A stretch of DNA of 64,000 nt, from contig CATQHL010000001.1 in the NCBI GenBank assembly GCA_958295925.1, positions 2,404,780 to 2,468,779 of the forward strand. Direction: 5' to 3'. Shown piece after piece: positions 28,930 through 37,189 of the stretch. The stretch is from an uncultured Acidimicrobiales bacterium. Its GTDB lineage: Bacteria > Actinomycetota > Acidimicrobiia > Acidimicrobiales > CATQHL01. Every line of letters starts with the position of its first letter. The stretch's first letter is position 1. The position numbers and the translations under genes were made by a program. Below the pieces are notes generated by a model. The model saw nothing but the letters and a program-made list of their open reading frames with translations, had not been told where the DNA came from and did not search any database.

Positions 28930-30720
28930 GTGTCAGACCGCTGGATATACGCCATGTCCGTCTGTGCGCTGGGCGGGGCGCTGGTGCCCGTCGGCGGCCC
29001 GTGGCCGCCGGCCGCGGCCCTGCTGCTGGCGGCGCTGCTGCTTCGGCGTCCCCTCCTGGTGTGTCTTGGGGTGGCGGTGCTTGCCTCTTTTCTCGCCTCC
29101 ACGGCCACTGCCGGTGCAGCCCGTGACGTTCCGGAGGGATCGTTCGAAGGGGAGATCAAGCTCATCAGCGACCCTGAACGGCTTATGCCTGGGACTCGCT
29201 TTCTGGCCGACTCCCCCTCAGGCCGCCTGGAGGTGTGGGGCTGGGGTCTGGCAGGGTCGCGTCTTTCCCGTCGGCTTGCAGGGGAGTCCGTGCTGGTAGG
29301 GGGGCGGCTTTCGGAACTTCCTGAAAGCCGTGACTGGCTGCGTCGCAAGGGCGTGATCGGGCGTCTCAACGTCTCAGAGGTGTTCGAAGGGAGGGGCTCC
29401 GCCCCCCACTTTCGGCTTGCCAACCGGCTGCGCGGCATCCTCGACGAAGGGGCGGAGTCGCTGGGGACCGAGCGCAGGGCGCTGTTCACGGGAATGGTCT
29501 ACGGCGACGACAGGTCGCAGTCGGCTGTCACAGCCGACGACTTCCAGGCTGCGGGCCTCACCCACCTGCTGGCCGTGTCCGGGCAGAACGTGGCGTTTGT
29601 GCTCCTCCTGTTTCGGCCCCTGCTGTTCAGGCTCGGAATCCGGGCCCGCTGGCTGGCCGTGCTCGGCGTGCTGATGATCTTCGCCACTGTCACGCGCTTT
29701 GAGCCTTCCGTGCTGCGCGCCACCGTGATGGCTGCCATGGCAGCCACGGCGGGGATGCTGGGCAGGCAGTCCTCCGGCAAGCGGAATCTGGCGCTGGCTG
29801 CCACCGCCCTGGTGCTGTGGGACCCCTTGCTGGTGCACTCCCTGGCGTTCAGGCTGTCGCTGGCGGCTTCCCTGGGCATCCTCTTTTGGAGCGGGCGCCT
29901 GGCGGAGCGAATTCCCGGCCCGCGTCTGCTGGCCTCCGCCCTGGCGGTCACCGTGGCAGCCCAGATGGCGGTCTCGCCGCTCTTGATAGCTACTTTCGGG
30001 GGGGTCCCGGTGGCCGCACTTCCTGCCAACGTGCTGGCCGCTCCCGCCTCGGCGCCGGTAATGCTCTGGGGAATCACGGGGGGCTTCCTGGCGGGGCTGG
30101 TAGGGGGCGGCGTAGCGGCCGTCCTGCACTGGCCTACAAGGGTGCTCATCTGGTGGGTGGAGAGCGTGGCCGAGACCACGACACGGCTTCAGTTGGGCGA
30201 CCTGGGCGCAGTGCATGTCGCTTTGCTTGCGGTGGCGCTGGCCTTGGTGGTGCTGATTCTGAGGCGGCGAGCGCCAGTGGTGGCAACCTGGGGATTCGTA
30301 GCGGCCGTGCTGTTGCTGCCGGCGGTGGCGGTTCGCAGCGCCGGGCCGCAGTTTCAGACGGAGGTGGGCTGGGAGTCCACCCTGTGGCGCACAGAGGACG
30401 CGACGGTACTGGTGCTGGCATCCAGGGAGAACTCCGAGCGGCTCCTGGGCGACATCCGCTCGGCGGGCGCGCAGCGGGTCGATCTGATAGTGGCCCGGTC
30501 GGGGAACGTGCGCTCTGCGCGCGTCGTGGGGGACCTGCTGGACCGCCACTCCTCAGCGACTGTCTGGGCGCCCAACGGGCACAAAATCCCAAAGGCGGGC
30601 GTCCCCCCCGCAGGCAGCCTGGCCGACGTGGGCGCCATGGAGGTGTTTGTGGAGGCCAACGATCCCCGGCTTGAGGTACTGGTTACCACCAGGGGCGAAA
30701 GGCCCGGCGTGGGCGGGTAA
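28930..30720 (+). CDS. comEC: ComEC/Rec2 DNA-uptake channel protein
   Basis: ComEC forms the membrane pore for single-stranded DNA in natural transformation. The 596-residue product has an N-terminal DUF4131-like region with spans, then the competence domain (GMVYGDDRSQ, HLLAVSGQNVAFVLLL, RATVMAAMAATAGMLGR) with about ten spans. The C-terminal metallo-beta-lactamase domain of full-length ComEC is lacking or reduced to about 120 residues without the HxHxDH motif, so the nuclease part is absent. It starts at GTG 28930. Confidence 0.9.
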   Translation: MSDRWIYAMSVCALGGALVPVGGPWPPAAALLLAALLLRRPLLVCLGVAVLASFLASTATAGAARDVPEGSFEGEIKLISDPERLMPGTRFLADSPSGRLEVWGWGLAGSRLSRRLAGESVLVGGRLSELPESRDWLRRKGVIGRLNVSEVFEGRGSAPHFRLANRLRGILDEGAESLGTERRALFTGMVYGDDRSQSAVTADDFQAAGLTHLLAVSGQNVAFVLLLFRPLLFRLGIRARWLAVLGVLMIFATVTRFEPSVLRATVMAAMAATAGMLGRQSSGKRNLALAATALVLWDPLLVHSLAFRLSLAASLGILFWSGRLAERIPGPRLLASALAVTVAAQMAVSPLLIATFGGVPVAALPANVLAAPASAPVMLWGITGGFLAGLVGGGVAAVLHWPTRVLIWWVESVAETTTRLQLGDLGAVHVALLAVALALVVLILRRRAPVVATWGFVAAVLLLPAVAVRSAGPQFQTEVGWESTLWRTEDATVLVLASRENSERLLGDIRSAGAQRVDLIVARSGNVRSARVVGDLLDRHSSATVWAPNGHKIPKAGVPPAGSLADVGAMEVFVEANDPRLEVLVTTRGERPGVGG

Positions 30721-30730
30721 CTTTTCCGCG

Positions 30731-31573
30731 GTGATTCTGCAACTCGGGGGGCGACGTTATGACGCCTCTGAGCGCTGCCTGGTAATGGGCATCCTGAACC
30801 GCACCCCCGACTCCTTCTACGATGCGGGCTCCTACTGGGGATTCGACGACTTTCTTCGCAAGGCCGATCGGCTTGTGGGGGATGGCGCGGACATCCTCGA
30901 CGTCGGTGGGGTGAAGGCGGCACCGGGAAGCGAGGTATCAGCCGCCGAGGAAGCCGACAGGGTGCTCCCCGGTCTGGAGGCGCTTGCTCAGCGGTTCGAC
31001 GTTGCGCTCTCGGTGGACACCTGGCGGGCGTCGGTCGCAAGGGCGGCCTATGAGGCTGGCGCAGTCCTGGGCAACGACATCAGCGGGTTCGCCGACCCTG
31101 ACTTCCTGTTGGTGGCGGCAGAGGCGGGCGCGAGCGTCGTGGCCTGTCACGTACGCCTGGCCCCCAGGCTGGACGATCCCGATCCCGTCTACCGTGACCT
31201 GGCCGGGGAGGTGGCCGGCTACTTGTCAGAGCGTGCTGGCTGGGCCCTCCACGCAGGTCTGAGAAGGTCGCAGATCTTGTTGGATGCGGGACTTGACCTG
31301 GGGAAGAGGCCGGAGGGGTCGGCGACGTTGCTCAGGGATGGCCGGGTGCTGGGCGATCTGGGCTATCCAGTGCTTCTCTCGGCTTCCAACAAGGGCTTCC
31401 TGGGCTGGCTCTGCGGGAGGGAAATCGGCGAACGCTCTGCCGCCACCGCTGCGGCGCACGCCGTCGGGGCGCTCGGCGGGTGTGCGGTCATTCGCGCTCA
31501 TGACGTCTTGCAGACCCGTCGAGTTGTCGAGGCCATCTGCGCCCTCCGACGTCACAGGAGGCAATTCGAGTGA
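30731..31573 (+). CDS. FolP2-like dihydropteroate synthase homologue
   Basis: The 280-residue TIM-barrel protein belongs to the dihydropteroate synthase family: GILNRTPDSFYD at residues 20-31 and SVDTWRASVARAA are clear. The sulfonamide/pterin loop that normally reads GGESTRPG is DVGGVKAAPG at 57-66, which is the version seen in mycobacterial FolP2. FolP2 of mycobacteria has been reported to lack dihydropteroate synthase activity, so folate synthesis should not be assumed. No other folate gene is near; it lies between comEC and holA. GTG 30731 is chosen because the frame upstream overlaps comEC without similarity. Confidence 0.85.
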   Translation: MILQLGGRRYDASERCLVMGILNRTPDSFYDAGSYWGFDDFLRKADRLVGDGADILDVGGVKAAPGSEVSAAEEADRVLPGLEALAQRFDVALSVDTWRASVARAAYEAGAVLGNDISGFADPDFLLVAAEAGASVVACHVRLAPRLDDPDPVYRDLAGEVAGYLSERAGWALHAGLRRSQILLDAGLDLGKRPEGSATLLRDGRVLGDLGYPVLLSASNKGFLGWLCGREIGERSAATAAAHAVGALGGCAVIRAHDVLQTRRVVEAICALRRHRRQFE

Positions 31574-31673
31574 GCCTTCCTGGGCGTCGGGATATCGTCT
31601 CGCGGCTTGTGCGGCTCGTGGGGGAGCGCCCCTGCTTCGCGATACTGCCCCGACTTCGCAGACCTGTGTTGTG

Positions 31674-32705
31674 ATGAGCACGGCTTCGCTTGTGCATCTG
31701 CTTTCAGGCAAAGACCCGTCGGCGCTCTCCCGGCTGCTCGGCGAAGCCCGGCAGGGGCTCCTGGGAGGGGAGGACCCTTCCCTGGCTCTGACCCGGTTCA
31801 CAGCCGCCGACTACACCGACGCCTCCTCCGAGCCTTCACCCGCTCCGGTGGTGGAGGCGTGCCTGACGCCTCCGATGTTCACTCCCTGGCGAGTCGTGGT
31901 GGCACGCGACCTGGCGATGCTGAATGTCAAGGCGCTGGAGCCCCTGATTGCCTACCTGGCGAAGCCGGCGGATACGACGAGGCTGCTGCTGGTCTGGGAA
32001 GACCCGGCGGGGCGGGGCGCGTCGGCCCCTCCCTCAGCGCTCCTCAATGCTGTGAAGTCGGCGGGCGGCGAACACCGCTCATCGGACATGGGCTTCGGAA
32101 AAGCCGCGGCGGAGAGATGGCTCAAGGAGCAGTGCGGCCAGGCACAGGTTCGACTGGACAATGCGGCCTTCGGTCTGCTGGCGGATCGGCTGGGGGAGGA
32201 CCGGACTCGCATCTGGGGTCTCCTGGAGACCCTGGCAAGCACGTACGGGGATGCCCGGCTGAGCGCCCACGACGTCGCCCCCTTCCTGGGGGAGGAAGGC
32301 CCTGTGCCGCCATGGGGCCTCACCGACGCCATCAGCAGGGGCGACATCGGCAAGTCCCTGGTTCAGTTGCGTCGCCTGAGCAGAGCAGGCGAGCGTCACC
32401 CTCTCCAGGTAATGGCGTCTTTGCACGTCTACTTCGACCGCATAGTCCGACTTGACGGCGCCGAGGCGGAAAGCGAGGCCGAAGCCGCCGCGCTGCTGCG
32501 ACGCGGCGGGGCGCTGAGCAAGGGCGGATCCACCTATCCGGCCAGGATCGCCCTCAGCGAGGCCAGGAAGCTGGGATCTCAGAGGATTCGGAGGATCTTC
32601 GAACTGCTGGCAAAGGCCGACCTGAACCTCAAGGGAGGAACCGGGTTGCCGGCCGAGACCACCTTGGAAATCCTCGTGGCTCGCCTGGCCCAGATACACC
32701 GCTGA
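31674..32705 (+). CDS. holA: DNA polymerase III delta subunit
   Basis: HolA is the clamp-loader subunit that opens the beta clamp. The 343-residue product shows the weakly conserved delta pattern: an N-terminal ATPase-like domain lacking Walker motifs (WRVVVARDLAMLN, RLLLVWEDP), a linker, and a C-terminal helical collar ending in LLAKADLNLKGGTGLPAETTLEILVARL, the strongest match. Position upstream of rpsT and lepA agrees with actinobacterial order. The start ATG 31674 is set by similarity; the frame continues open upstream over the FolP2-like gene. Confidence 0.88.
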   Translation: MSTASLVHLLSGKDPSALSRLLGEARQGLLGGEDPSLALTRFTAADYTDASSEPSPAPVVEACLTPPMFTPWRVVVARDLAMLNVKALEPLIAYLAKPADTTRLLLVWEDPAGRGASAPPSALLNAVKSAGGEHRSSDMGFGKAAAERWLKEQCGQAQVRLDNAAFGLLADRLGEDRTRIWGLLETLASTYGDARLSAHDVAPFLGEEGPVPPWGLTDAISRGDIGKSLVQLRRLSRAGERHPLQVMASLHVYFDRIVRLDGAEAESEAEAAALLRRGGALSKGGSTYPARIALSEARKLGSQRIRRIFELLAKADLNLKGGTGLPAETTLEILVARLAQIHR

Positions 32706-32710
32706 ACAGC

Positions 32711-32732
32711 CTGGGCGCGCCTGGGCGCCCAG
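32711..32732. terminator. Hairpin between convergent holA and rpsT
   Basis: A perfect 8-bp stem (CTGGGCGC with GCGCCCAG) and 6-base loop lies in the 39-base gap between the 3' ends of holA and rpsT. A T tract is missing, but the place suits a bidirectional terminator. Confidence 0.5.
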
Positions 32733-32744
32733 GCGTCCTGGCCT

Positions 32745-33017
32745 CTATTCCTCGCCGGCCAGGATTCGCGAGACTCGACGGGAAAGACGGGATTTCTTGC
32801 GGGCGGCGGCGTTTGGGTGGATAATCCCCTTGGCGGCAGCGGCGTCTATGCGTTTGACCGCCAGCCGCAGCAGTTCCGGGGTTTCCTCTGAACCTTCCTG
32901 GGCGGCCTGGAGCACAGAGGAGGTGCGAGTCTTAATCTCAGAGGAAACCGAGCGGTTGCGCTGACGCTGCGCCTCGTTTTGACGGTTTCTCTTGACCTGA
33001 CTTTTGATGTTGACCAT
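32745..33017 (-). CDS. rpsT: 30S ribosomal protein S20
   Basis: S20 is a small basic helical protein that binds 16S rRNA early in assembly. The 90-residue product begins [21 protein letters not shown] and contains [24 protein letters not shown], both typical. It is transcribed away from lepA and toward holA, as in many actinobacteria. It starts at ATG 33017. Confidence 0.97.
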   Translation of the reverse strand: MVNIKSQVKRNRQNEAQRQRNRSVSSEIKTRTSSVLQAAQEGSEETPELLRLAVKRIDAAAAKGIIHPNAAARKKSRLSRRVSRILAGEE

Positions 33018-33202
33018 TGGTTCCTTGCAGCTTTCCTCCGGCGGCGGGATACACGCCTACCTCAATTCCGCGAGCGTATGCTACTACACGGCTGCGCGTT
33101 CCGAACATGGGCCACAGGAAGCGTCAACCCCCTCGGCCCAAAAGCGCGGCGCCCTTTGACCTGCGTGGGTTATCGCCCCTGAACTCGAAATACCAAGTCG
33201 GC

Positions 33203-34990
33203 ATGGACAAGTCCTCAATCCGCAACGTGGCCATAATCGCCCACATCGATCACGGCAAGTCGACGCTGGCCGACCGCTTTCTGGAGGCTTGCTCGGCTGT
33301 GGATCCGCGCCTGATGAGATCTCAATATCTCGACTCCATGGATCTGGAGCGGGAACGTGGGATCACCATCAAAATGCAAAGCGTGCGCCTCGAGTACGGC
33401 CCTTGGACGGTCAACCTCATCGACACGCCCGGGCACGTGGACTTCGGATACGAAGTTTCCCGGTCGCTCGCCGCCTGCGAGGGCGTGATCCTGCTTGTCG
33501 ACGCCGCCCAGGGAATAGAGGCGCAGACGCTGGCCAACAGTTACGTGGCGGTAGAGGCCGATCTGGCCATAGTTGCGGCCCTCAACAAGATCGACCTGCC
33601 CGCCGCCGACCCCGACAGGGTTTGCATGGAGATGGAGCAGGCGCTCGGCATTCCTGCGGCGGATATCTGTCGAATCTCGGCCAAGACCGGCGAGGGCGTG
33701 ACAGAACTGCTCGACGCCGTAGTCGAGCGCGTCCCCCCTCCCGACGGCGACCCCGAGGCCCCGCTGCAGGCGTTGGTATTCGACTCCCACTTCGACCAGT
33801 ACCGGGGGGTGATCAGTTCTGTGCGTGTTGTGCAGGGCAGGCTGCGTGGGGGGATGCAGGCGCGCCTCATGCAGGCCGGGACGTCGCACGAGGTGCAGGA
33901 GCTCGGTGTACGCACGCCCCGGCCTGTGAAGGTCGACTCGCTGGGCGCAGGGGAGGTCGGGTTTCTGATAATGGGGGTAAAGAACACCTCAGAGGCGCGA
34001 GCGGGCGAAACGGTGACCGGCGGCGACAACCCCGCCCCGGAGCCGCTGGAGGGCTACCGGGAGCCGAAGCCCATGGTCTTCTGCGGCCTCTATCCCACCG
34101 ACGGCGAGGAATACCTCGACGTGCGTGAGGCGCTGGATCGCCTCAGGCTCAACGACTCCAGCTTCAGCTACGTGCCGGAGGTTTCCGCAGCCCTTGGATT
34201 CGGCTACCGGTGCGGGTTCCTGGGGCTCTTGCACATGGAAATCATCATCGAGCGCCTTGAGAGGGAGTTCGACCTCGACATCATTGCGACTACACCGTCG
34301 GTGGAGTACCTGGTTACCACATCCAGCGGGAGGGAAATCCCGGTCGACAGCCCGAGCCTCCTGCCACCCGCCGGCGAGGTGCGCAGCATCGCAGAGCCGT
34401 TTCTGATGGTGAGTGTCATAGCCCCCGCCGGCCACACCGGCACCCTCATGGACCTCTGCCAGTCAAGGCGCGGCCGGATGACGGGGCTTGAGTTTCTTTC
34501 CCCTGAGCGCATCGAGCTGAGCTACAGGCTTCCCCTCGCCGAGGTGGTGACCGGCTTTTACGATCAACTCAAGAGCCGCACGCAGGGATACGCCAGCCTC
34601 GACTACGACCCCGACGGCTATGAGGTCTCAGACCTCGTGAAAGTCGACATCCTTCTTCAGCACGAACCCGTCGACGCCTTCAGTTCCATAGTTCACAGGG
34701 ACAAGGCCTACGCCTACGGACGGAAGATGGCCGAGCGGCTGCGGGAACTGATTCCGCGCCAGCAGTTCGACGTGCCCATCCAAGCCGCCATCGGGGGGCG
34801 GATAATCGCCCGGCAGACGGTGAAGGCATACCGCAAGGACGTCACAGCCGGCCTCTACGGGGGGGACGTCACCCGAAAGCGCAAGCTGCTTGAACGGCAG
34901 AAGGCGGGCAAGAAGCGCATGAAGTCGATCGGTCGCGTGGAGGTTCCCCAGGAGGCTTTCGTGGCGGTTCTGAAGATGGACAGCACGTAG
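33203..34990 (+). CDS. lepA: Translation elongation factor 4 (LepA)
   Basis: LepA is a ribosomal GTPase related to EF-G. The 595-residue product starts [21 protein letters not shown] with the P loop AHIDHGKS, then DTPGHVDF and NKIDLP, and domains II, III and V. The distinctive C-terminal domain is present ([34 protein letters not shown] as a landmark near the end). The start ATG 33203 matches the family; the frame is open back to 33017 opposite the rpsT start, but that stretch looks non-coding. Confidence 0.96.
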   Translation: MDKSSIRNVAIIAHIDHGKSTLADRFLEACSAVDPRLMRSQYLDSMDLERERGITIKMQSVRLEYGPWTVNLIDTPGHVDFGYEVSRSLAACEGVILLVDAAQGIEAQTLANSYVAVEADLAIVAALNKIDLPAADPDRVCMEMEQALGIPAADICRISAKTGEGVTELLDAVVERVPPPDGDPEAPLQALVFDSHFDQYRGVISSVRVVQGRLRGGMQARLMQAGTSHEVQELGVRTPRPVKVDSLGAGEVGFLIMGVKNTSEARAGETVTGGDNPAPEPLEGYREPKPMVFCGLYPTDGEEYLDVREALDRLRLNDSSFSYVPEVSAALGFGYRCGFLGLLHMEIIIERLEREFDLDIIATTPSVEYLVTTSSGREIPVDSPSLLPPAGEVRSIAEPFLMVSVIAPAGHTGTLMDLCQSRRGRMTGLEFLSPERIELSYRLPLAEVVTGFYDQLKSRTQGYASLDYDPDGYEVSDLVKVDILLQHEPVDAFSSIVHRDKAYAYGRKMAERLRELIPRQQFDVPIQAAIGGRIIARQTVKAYRKDVTAGLYGGDVTRKRKLLERQKAGKKRMKSIGRVEVPQEAFVAVLKMDST

Positions 34991-35043
34991 GCATCCTGAA
35001 GCAGGCTCATCCCATGTGCCCGCCCCGCCTACTCGAATTGATT

Positions 35044-35070
35044 ATTCGGTTAGTCAGCGCCTAGTTGAAT
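35044..35070 (+). promoter_or_regulatory. Hairpin in the hrcA leader
   Basis: Arms 35044-35053 and 35061-35070 flank a 7-base loop and can pair over ten positions in RNA, seven as Watson-Crick and three as G-U pairs. It sits 15 bases before the hrcA start in an AT-rich patch. It does not match the CIRCE operator (TTAGCACTC and its mirror), so a role in HrcA binding is only a guess. Confidence 0.35.
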
Positions 35071-35085
35071 GTAATATCAGAGAGT

Positions 35086-36093
35086 ATGAGCGAACATTTT
35101 TCGTATCTCTCACCTCGCAGGGAAGCCGTTCTGCGAGCCGTGGTGGAGGAGTACATCGCCAACTCATCCCCGGTGGGTTCGCTCAGGGTGCGCGACCTGG
35201 AAGACTTCGGTGTCTCCTCGGCGACCTTGCGCAAGGAGATGCATTCGCTGGAGTGCCTTGGCTTCCTGTCGCAGCCGCACGTCTCTGCCGGCAGGGTGCC
35301 CACGGAGGCCGGCTATCGCTACTTCGTGGACTCCTTGATGGTTCCTCCGCAGATGGGGGAAGACGCCTTTCATCAGATTCACGACCTCTTCGGCAACGCA
35401 AGGGGGGAGATCGCCTCGCTCCTGGAGTCGCTGAGCGCTTTGCTGGCCGAGCTGACCTGCTGTGCAGCCGTGGTGGTCGCCCCCGACGCGGAGTCGGCAA
35501 CCTATTGTTCCATCCATCTCGTGGAGCTGTCCCCCCAGGTGGTTCTTGTGGTGGCCGTGCTGTCCAAGGGCTCAATCGAGCGACGGGTGCTCAAGCTCAA
35601 CGAGCCCATTGACATTGAGACACTCAGATCCGCCAACGAAGCGCTTTCAGCGGCACTTGTCTCCGCCCCCTTTGGGGCCGAAGTTGAGATTCATGCTCCC
35701 ACAAGGGAGTCCCAGTACATTTCGGAGAGAGCGGTTGAGGCTCTGCAAAACTCCGAGGGGGGGCTGCTCTTCGTGGGCGGGCAGGCCACGATGGCAGAGA
35801 CCTACGGGGAGGTGAAGAAGATCGCACGCATGCTGGATCTGCTAGAGCATCATTACACGCTGATTGCAGTTCTGGAGAGCATCGTGGATCGCGGTATGCA
35901 GGTGGCGATAGGGGAGGAGACTGGACTCGAACCCCCGGTCGACTGTTCAGTGGTTGTCTCGCCCTACCAGGTCGACGGGCGCATTGCGGGGTCGGTGGCC
36001 GTCCTCGGCCCCACGAACATGAACTACTCGACGAACGTGGCCGCAGTTTCCACCATGAGCTCGCAACTCAGCCAGGCTCTGAGCAGCGGCTGA
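35086..36093 (+). CDS. hrcA: Heat-shock repressor HrcA
   Basis: HrcA represses chaperone genes by binding CIRCE sites. The 335-residue product has an N-terminal winged-helix domain (REAVLRAVVEEYIANSSPVGS, GVSSATLRKEMHSLECLG, QPHVSAGRVPTEAGYRYFVD) and the GAF-like HrcA core ending in YSTNVAAVSTMSSQLSQAL. ATG 35086 is chosen over a TTG seven codons upstream because the family begins at about this point. dnaJ follows 16 bases later, forming the usual hrcA-dnaJ pair. I see no perfect CIRCE upstream. Confidence 0.94.
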   Translation: MSEHFSYLSPRREAVLRAVVEEYIANSSPVGSLRVRDLEDFGVSSATLRKEMHSLECLGFLSQPHVSAGRVPTEAGYRYFVDSLMVPPQMGEDAFHQIHDLFGNARGEIASLLESLSALLAELTCCAAVVVAPDAESATYCSIHLVELSPQVVLVVAVLSKGSIERRVLKLNEPIDIETLRSANEALSAALVSAPFGAEVEIHAPTRESQYISERAVEALQNSEGGLLFVGGQATMAETYGEVKKIARMLDLLEHHYTLIAVLESIVDRGMQVAIGEETGLEPPVDCSVVVSPYQVDGRIAGSVAVLGPTNMNYSTNVAAVSTMSSQLSQALSSG

Positions 36094-36109
36094 GGAACCC
36101 CGCCCAATC

Positions 36110-37183
36110 GTGGCAGGCCCTGGCTACTACGAGGTCCTCGGCGTATCCCCTCAGGCCACCGCCGAGGAGATCAAGCGGTCATACCGTCGCCTGGCCAGGG
36201 AGTTTCACCCCGACCGAAACCCGGACGATCCCGAGTCGGAGGAGCGTTTCCGTGAAGTGGCGGCCGCCTACGAAGTTCTGAGTGATCCGCAGAAGAGGGC
36301 GAACTTCGATAGGTTTGGCACGGCCGATCCTGTCTCGGATCCGTTTGACATCTTTTCGGCGTTCTTCAGCGGATTTGGCTTTGACGCCGACCCCAGGCAG
36401 TCGGCCAACGTCGGCGAGGACATTGAGGTGGTCTTGGAGCTTGACTTCAACGAGGCCGTCTTCGGCGGCCCACAGGAGATAAACGTGCGCCTCCCGGTTC
36501 CCTGCGATGCATGTGAGGCGACCGGGGCGGAGCCTGGGACCGAGGCGGTGTCCTGCGACGAGTGCTCAGGGACAGGAAGAGTGCGTCAGATGCGGCAGTC
36601 GATTCTGGGGCAGATGATGACATCGTCCCCCTGCGGGCGCTGCAGGGGGACAGGCAGGTACTTCACGAATCCTTGCAGGGCATGTCGTGGAAGGGGAAGG
36701 CTGCGAGGGGAGCGGACGTATCCCGTGGAGATCCCGCCAGGTGTGAACACCGGCACCACCCTGCGGCTGCCTGGCCGGGGCGGGGTGGGCAGGGGGGGCG
36801 CCTACGGGGACCTGTACGTGAGAATCCAGGTTGGTCCGCACCCGTTTTTCCAACGCAGCGGTGACGACCTGATCGCCCGAGTGGAGGTGTCGTTTACGCA
36901 GGCCGCCCTGGGCGGGCAACTGAAGTTGGAGACGCTGGACGGAACAGAGGAGATTCGTATACGAGCGGGCACACAGTCGGGGGAGGTCGTGGTGAGCAAG
37001 CGCAAAGGGGTGCCCACCAAGCGGGGCGGGCGCGGGGATCTGCTCGTGGAGATAAGCGTCGTCACCCCCACGGATCTCGATGACCGGCAATCCGAACTTC
37101 TGCACGAACTGGCCCTCCTGCGCGGCGAGCAGGTGGATTCCGGGAGAAGGCTGAAGCGGCTCCGCTCAACATTCAAGTCCTGA
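36110..37183 (+). CDS. dnaJ: Chaperone DnaJ
   Basis: DnaJ is the Hsp40 co-chaperone that stimulates DnaK. The 357-residue product has a J domain with HPD (FHPDRNPDD), a short Gly/Phe region, four zinc-finger repeats (CDACEATG, CDECSGTG, CGRCRGTG, CRACRGRG) and two C-terminal substrate domains. Neither dnaK nor grpE is close, which is normal for the hrcA-linked dnaJ2 copy of actinobacteria. The start is GTG 36110, and the 3' end converges on the pseudokinase gene with a gap of six bases. Confidence 0.95.
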   Translation: MAGPGYYEVLGVSPQATAEEIKRSYRRLAREFHPDRNPDDPESEERFREVAAAYEVLSDPQKRANFDRFGTADPVSDPFDIFSAFFSGFGFDADPRQSANVGEDIEVVLELDFNEAVFGGPQEINVRLPVPCDACEATGAEPGTEAVSCDECSGTGRVRQMRQSILGQMMTSSPCGRCRGTGRYFTNPCRACRGRGRLRGERTYPVEIPPGVNTGTTLRLPGRGGVGRGGAYGDLYVRIQVGPHPFFQRSGDDLIARVEVSFTQAALGGQLKLETLDGTEEIRIRAGTQSGEVVVSKRKGVPTKRGGRGDLLVEISVVTPTDLDDRQSELLHELALLRGEQVDSGRRLKRLRSTFKS

Positions 37184-37189
37184 GACCGC

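Noticed and set aside
29374..30549. A 391-codon minus-strand frame opposite comEC
   Set aside because: Gln/His/Arg-rich chance frame, no motif, fully inside a supported gene.
30724..30750. A GGTGATTCTG stretch resembling the repeat after the VWA gene
   Set aside because: Only about ten bases match and they encode the FolP2-like protein start; chance is likely.
37184..37189. Terminator between dnaJ and the pseudokinase gene
   Set aside because: The gap is only six bases and has no hairpin.
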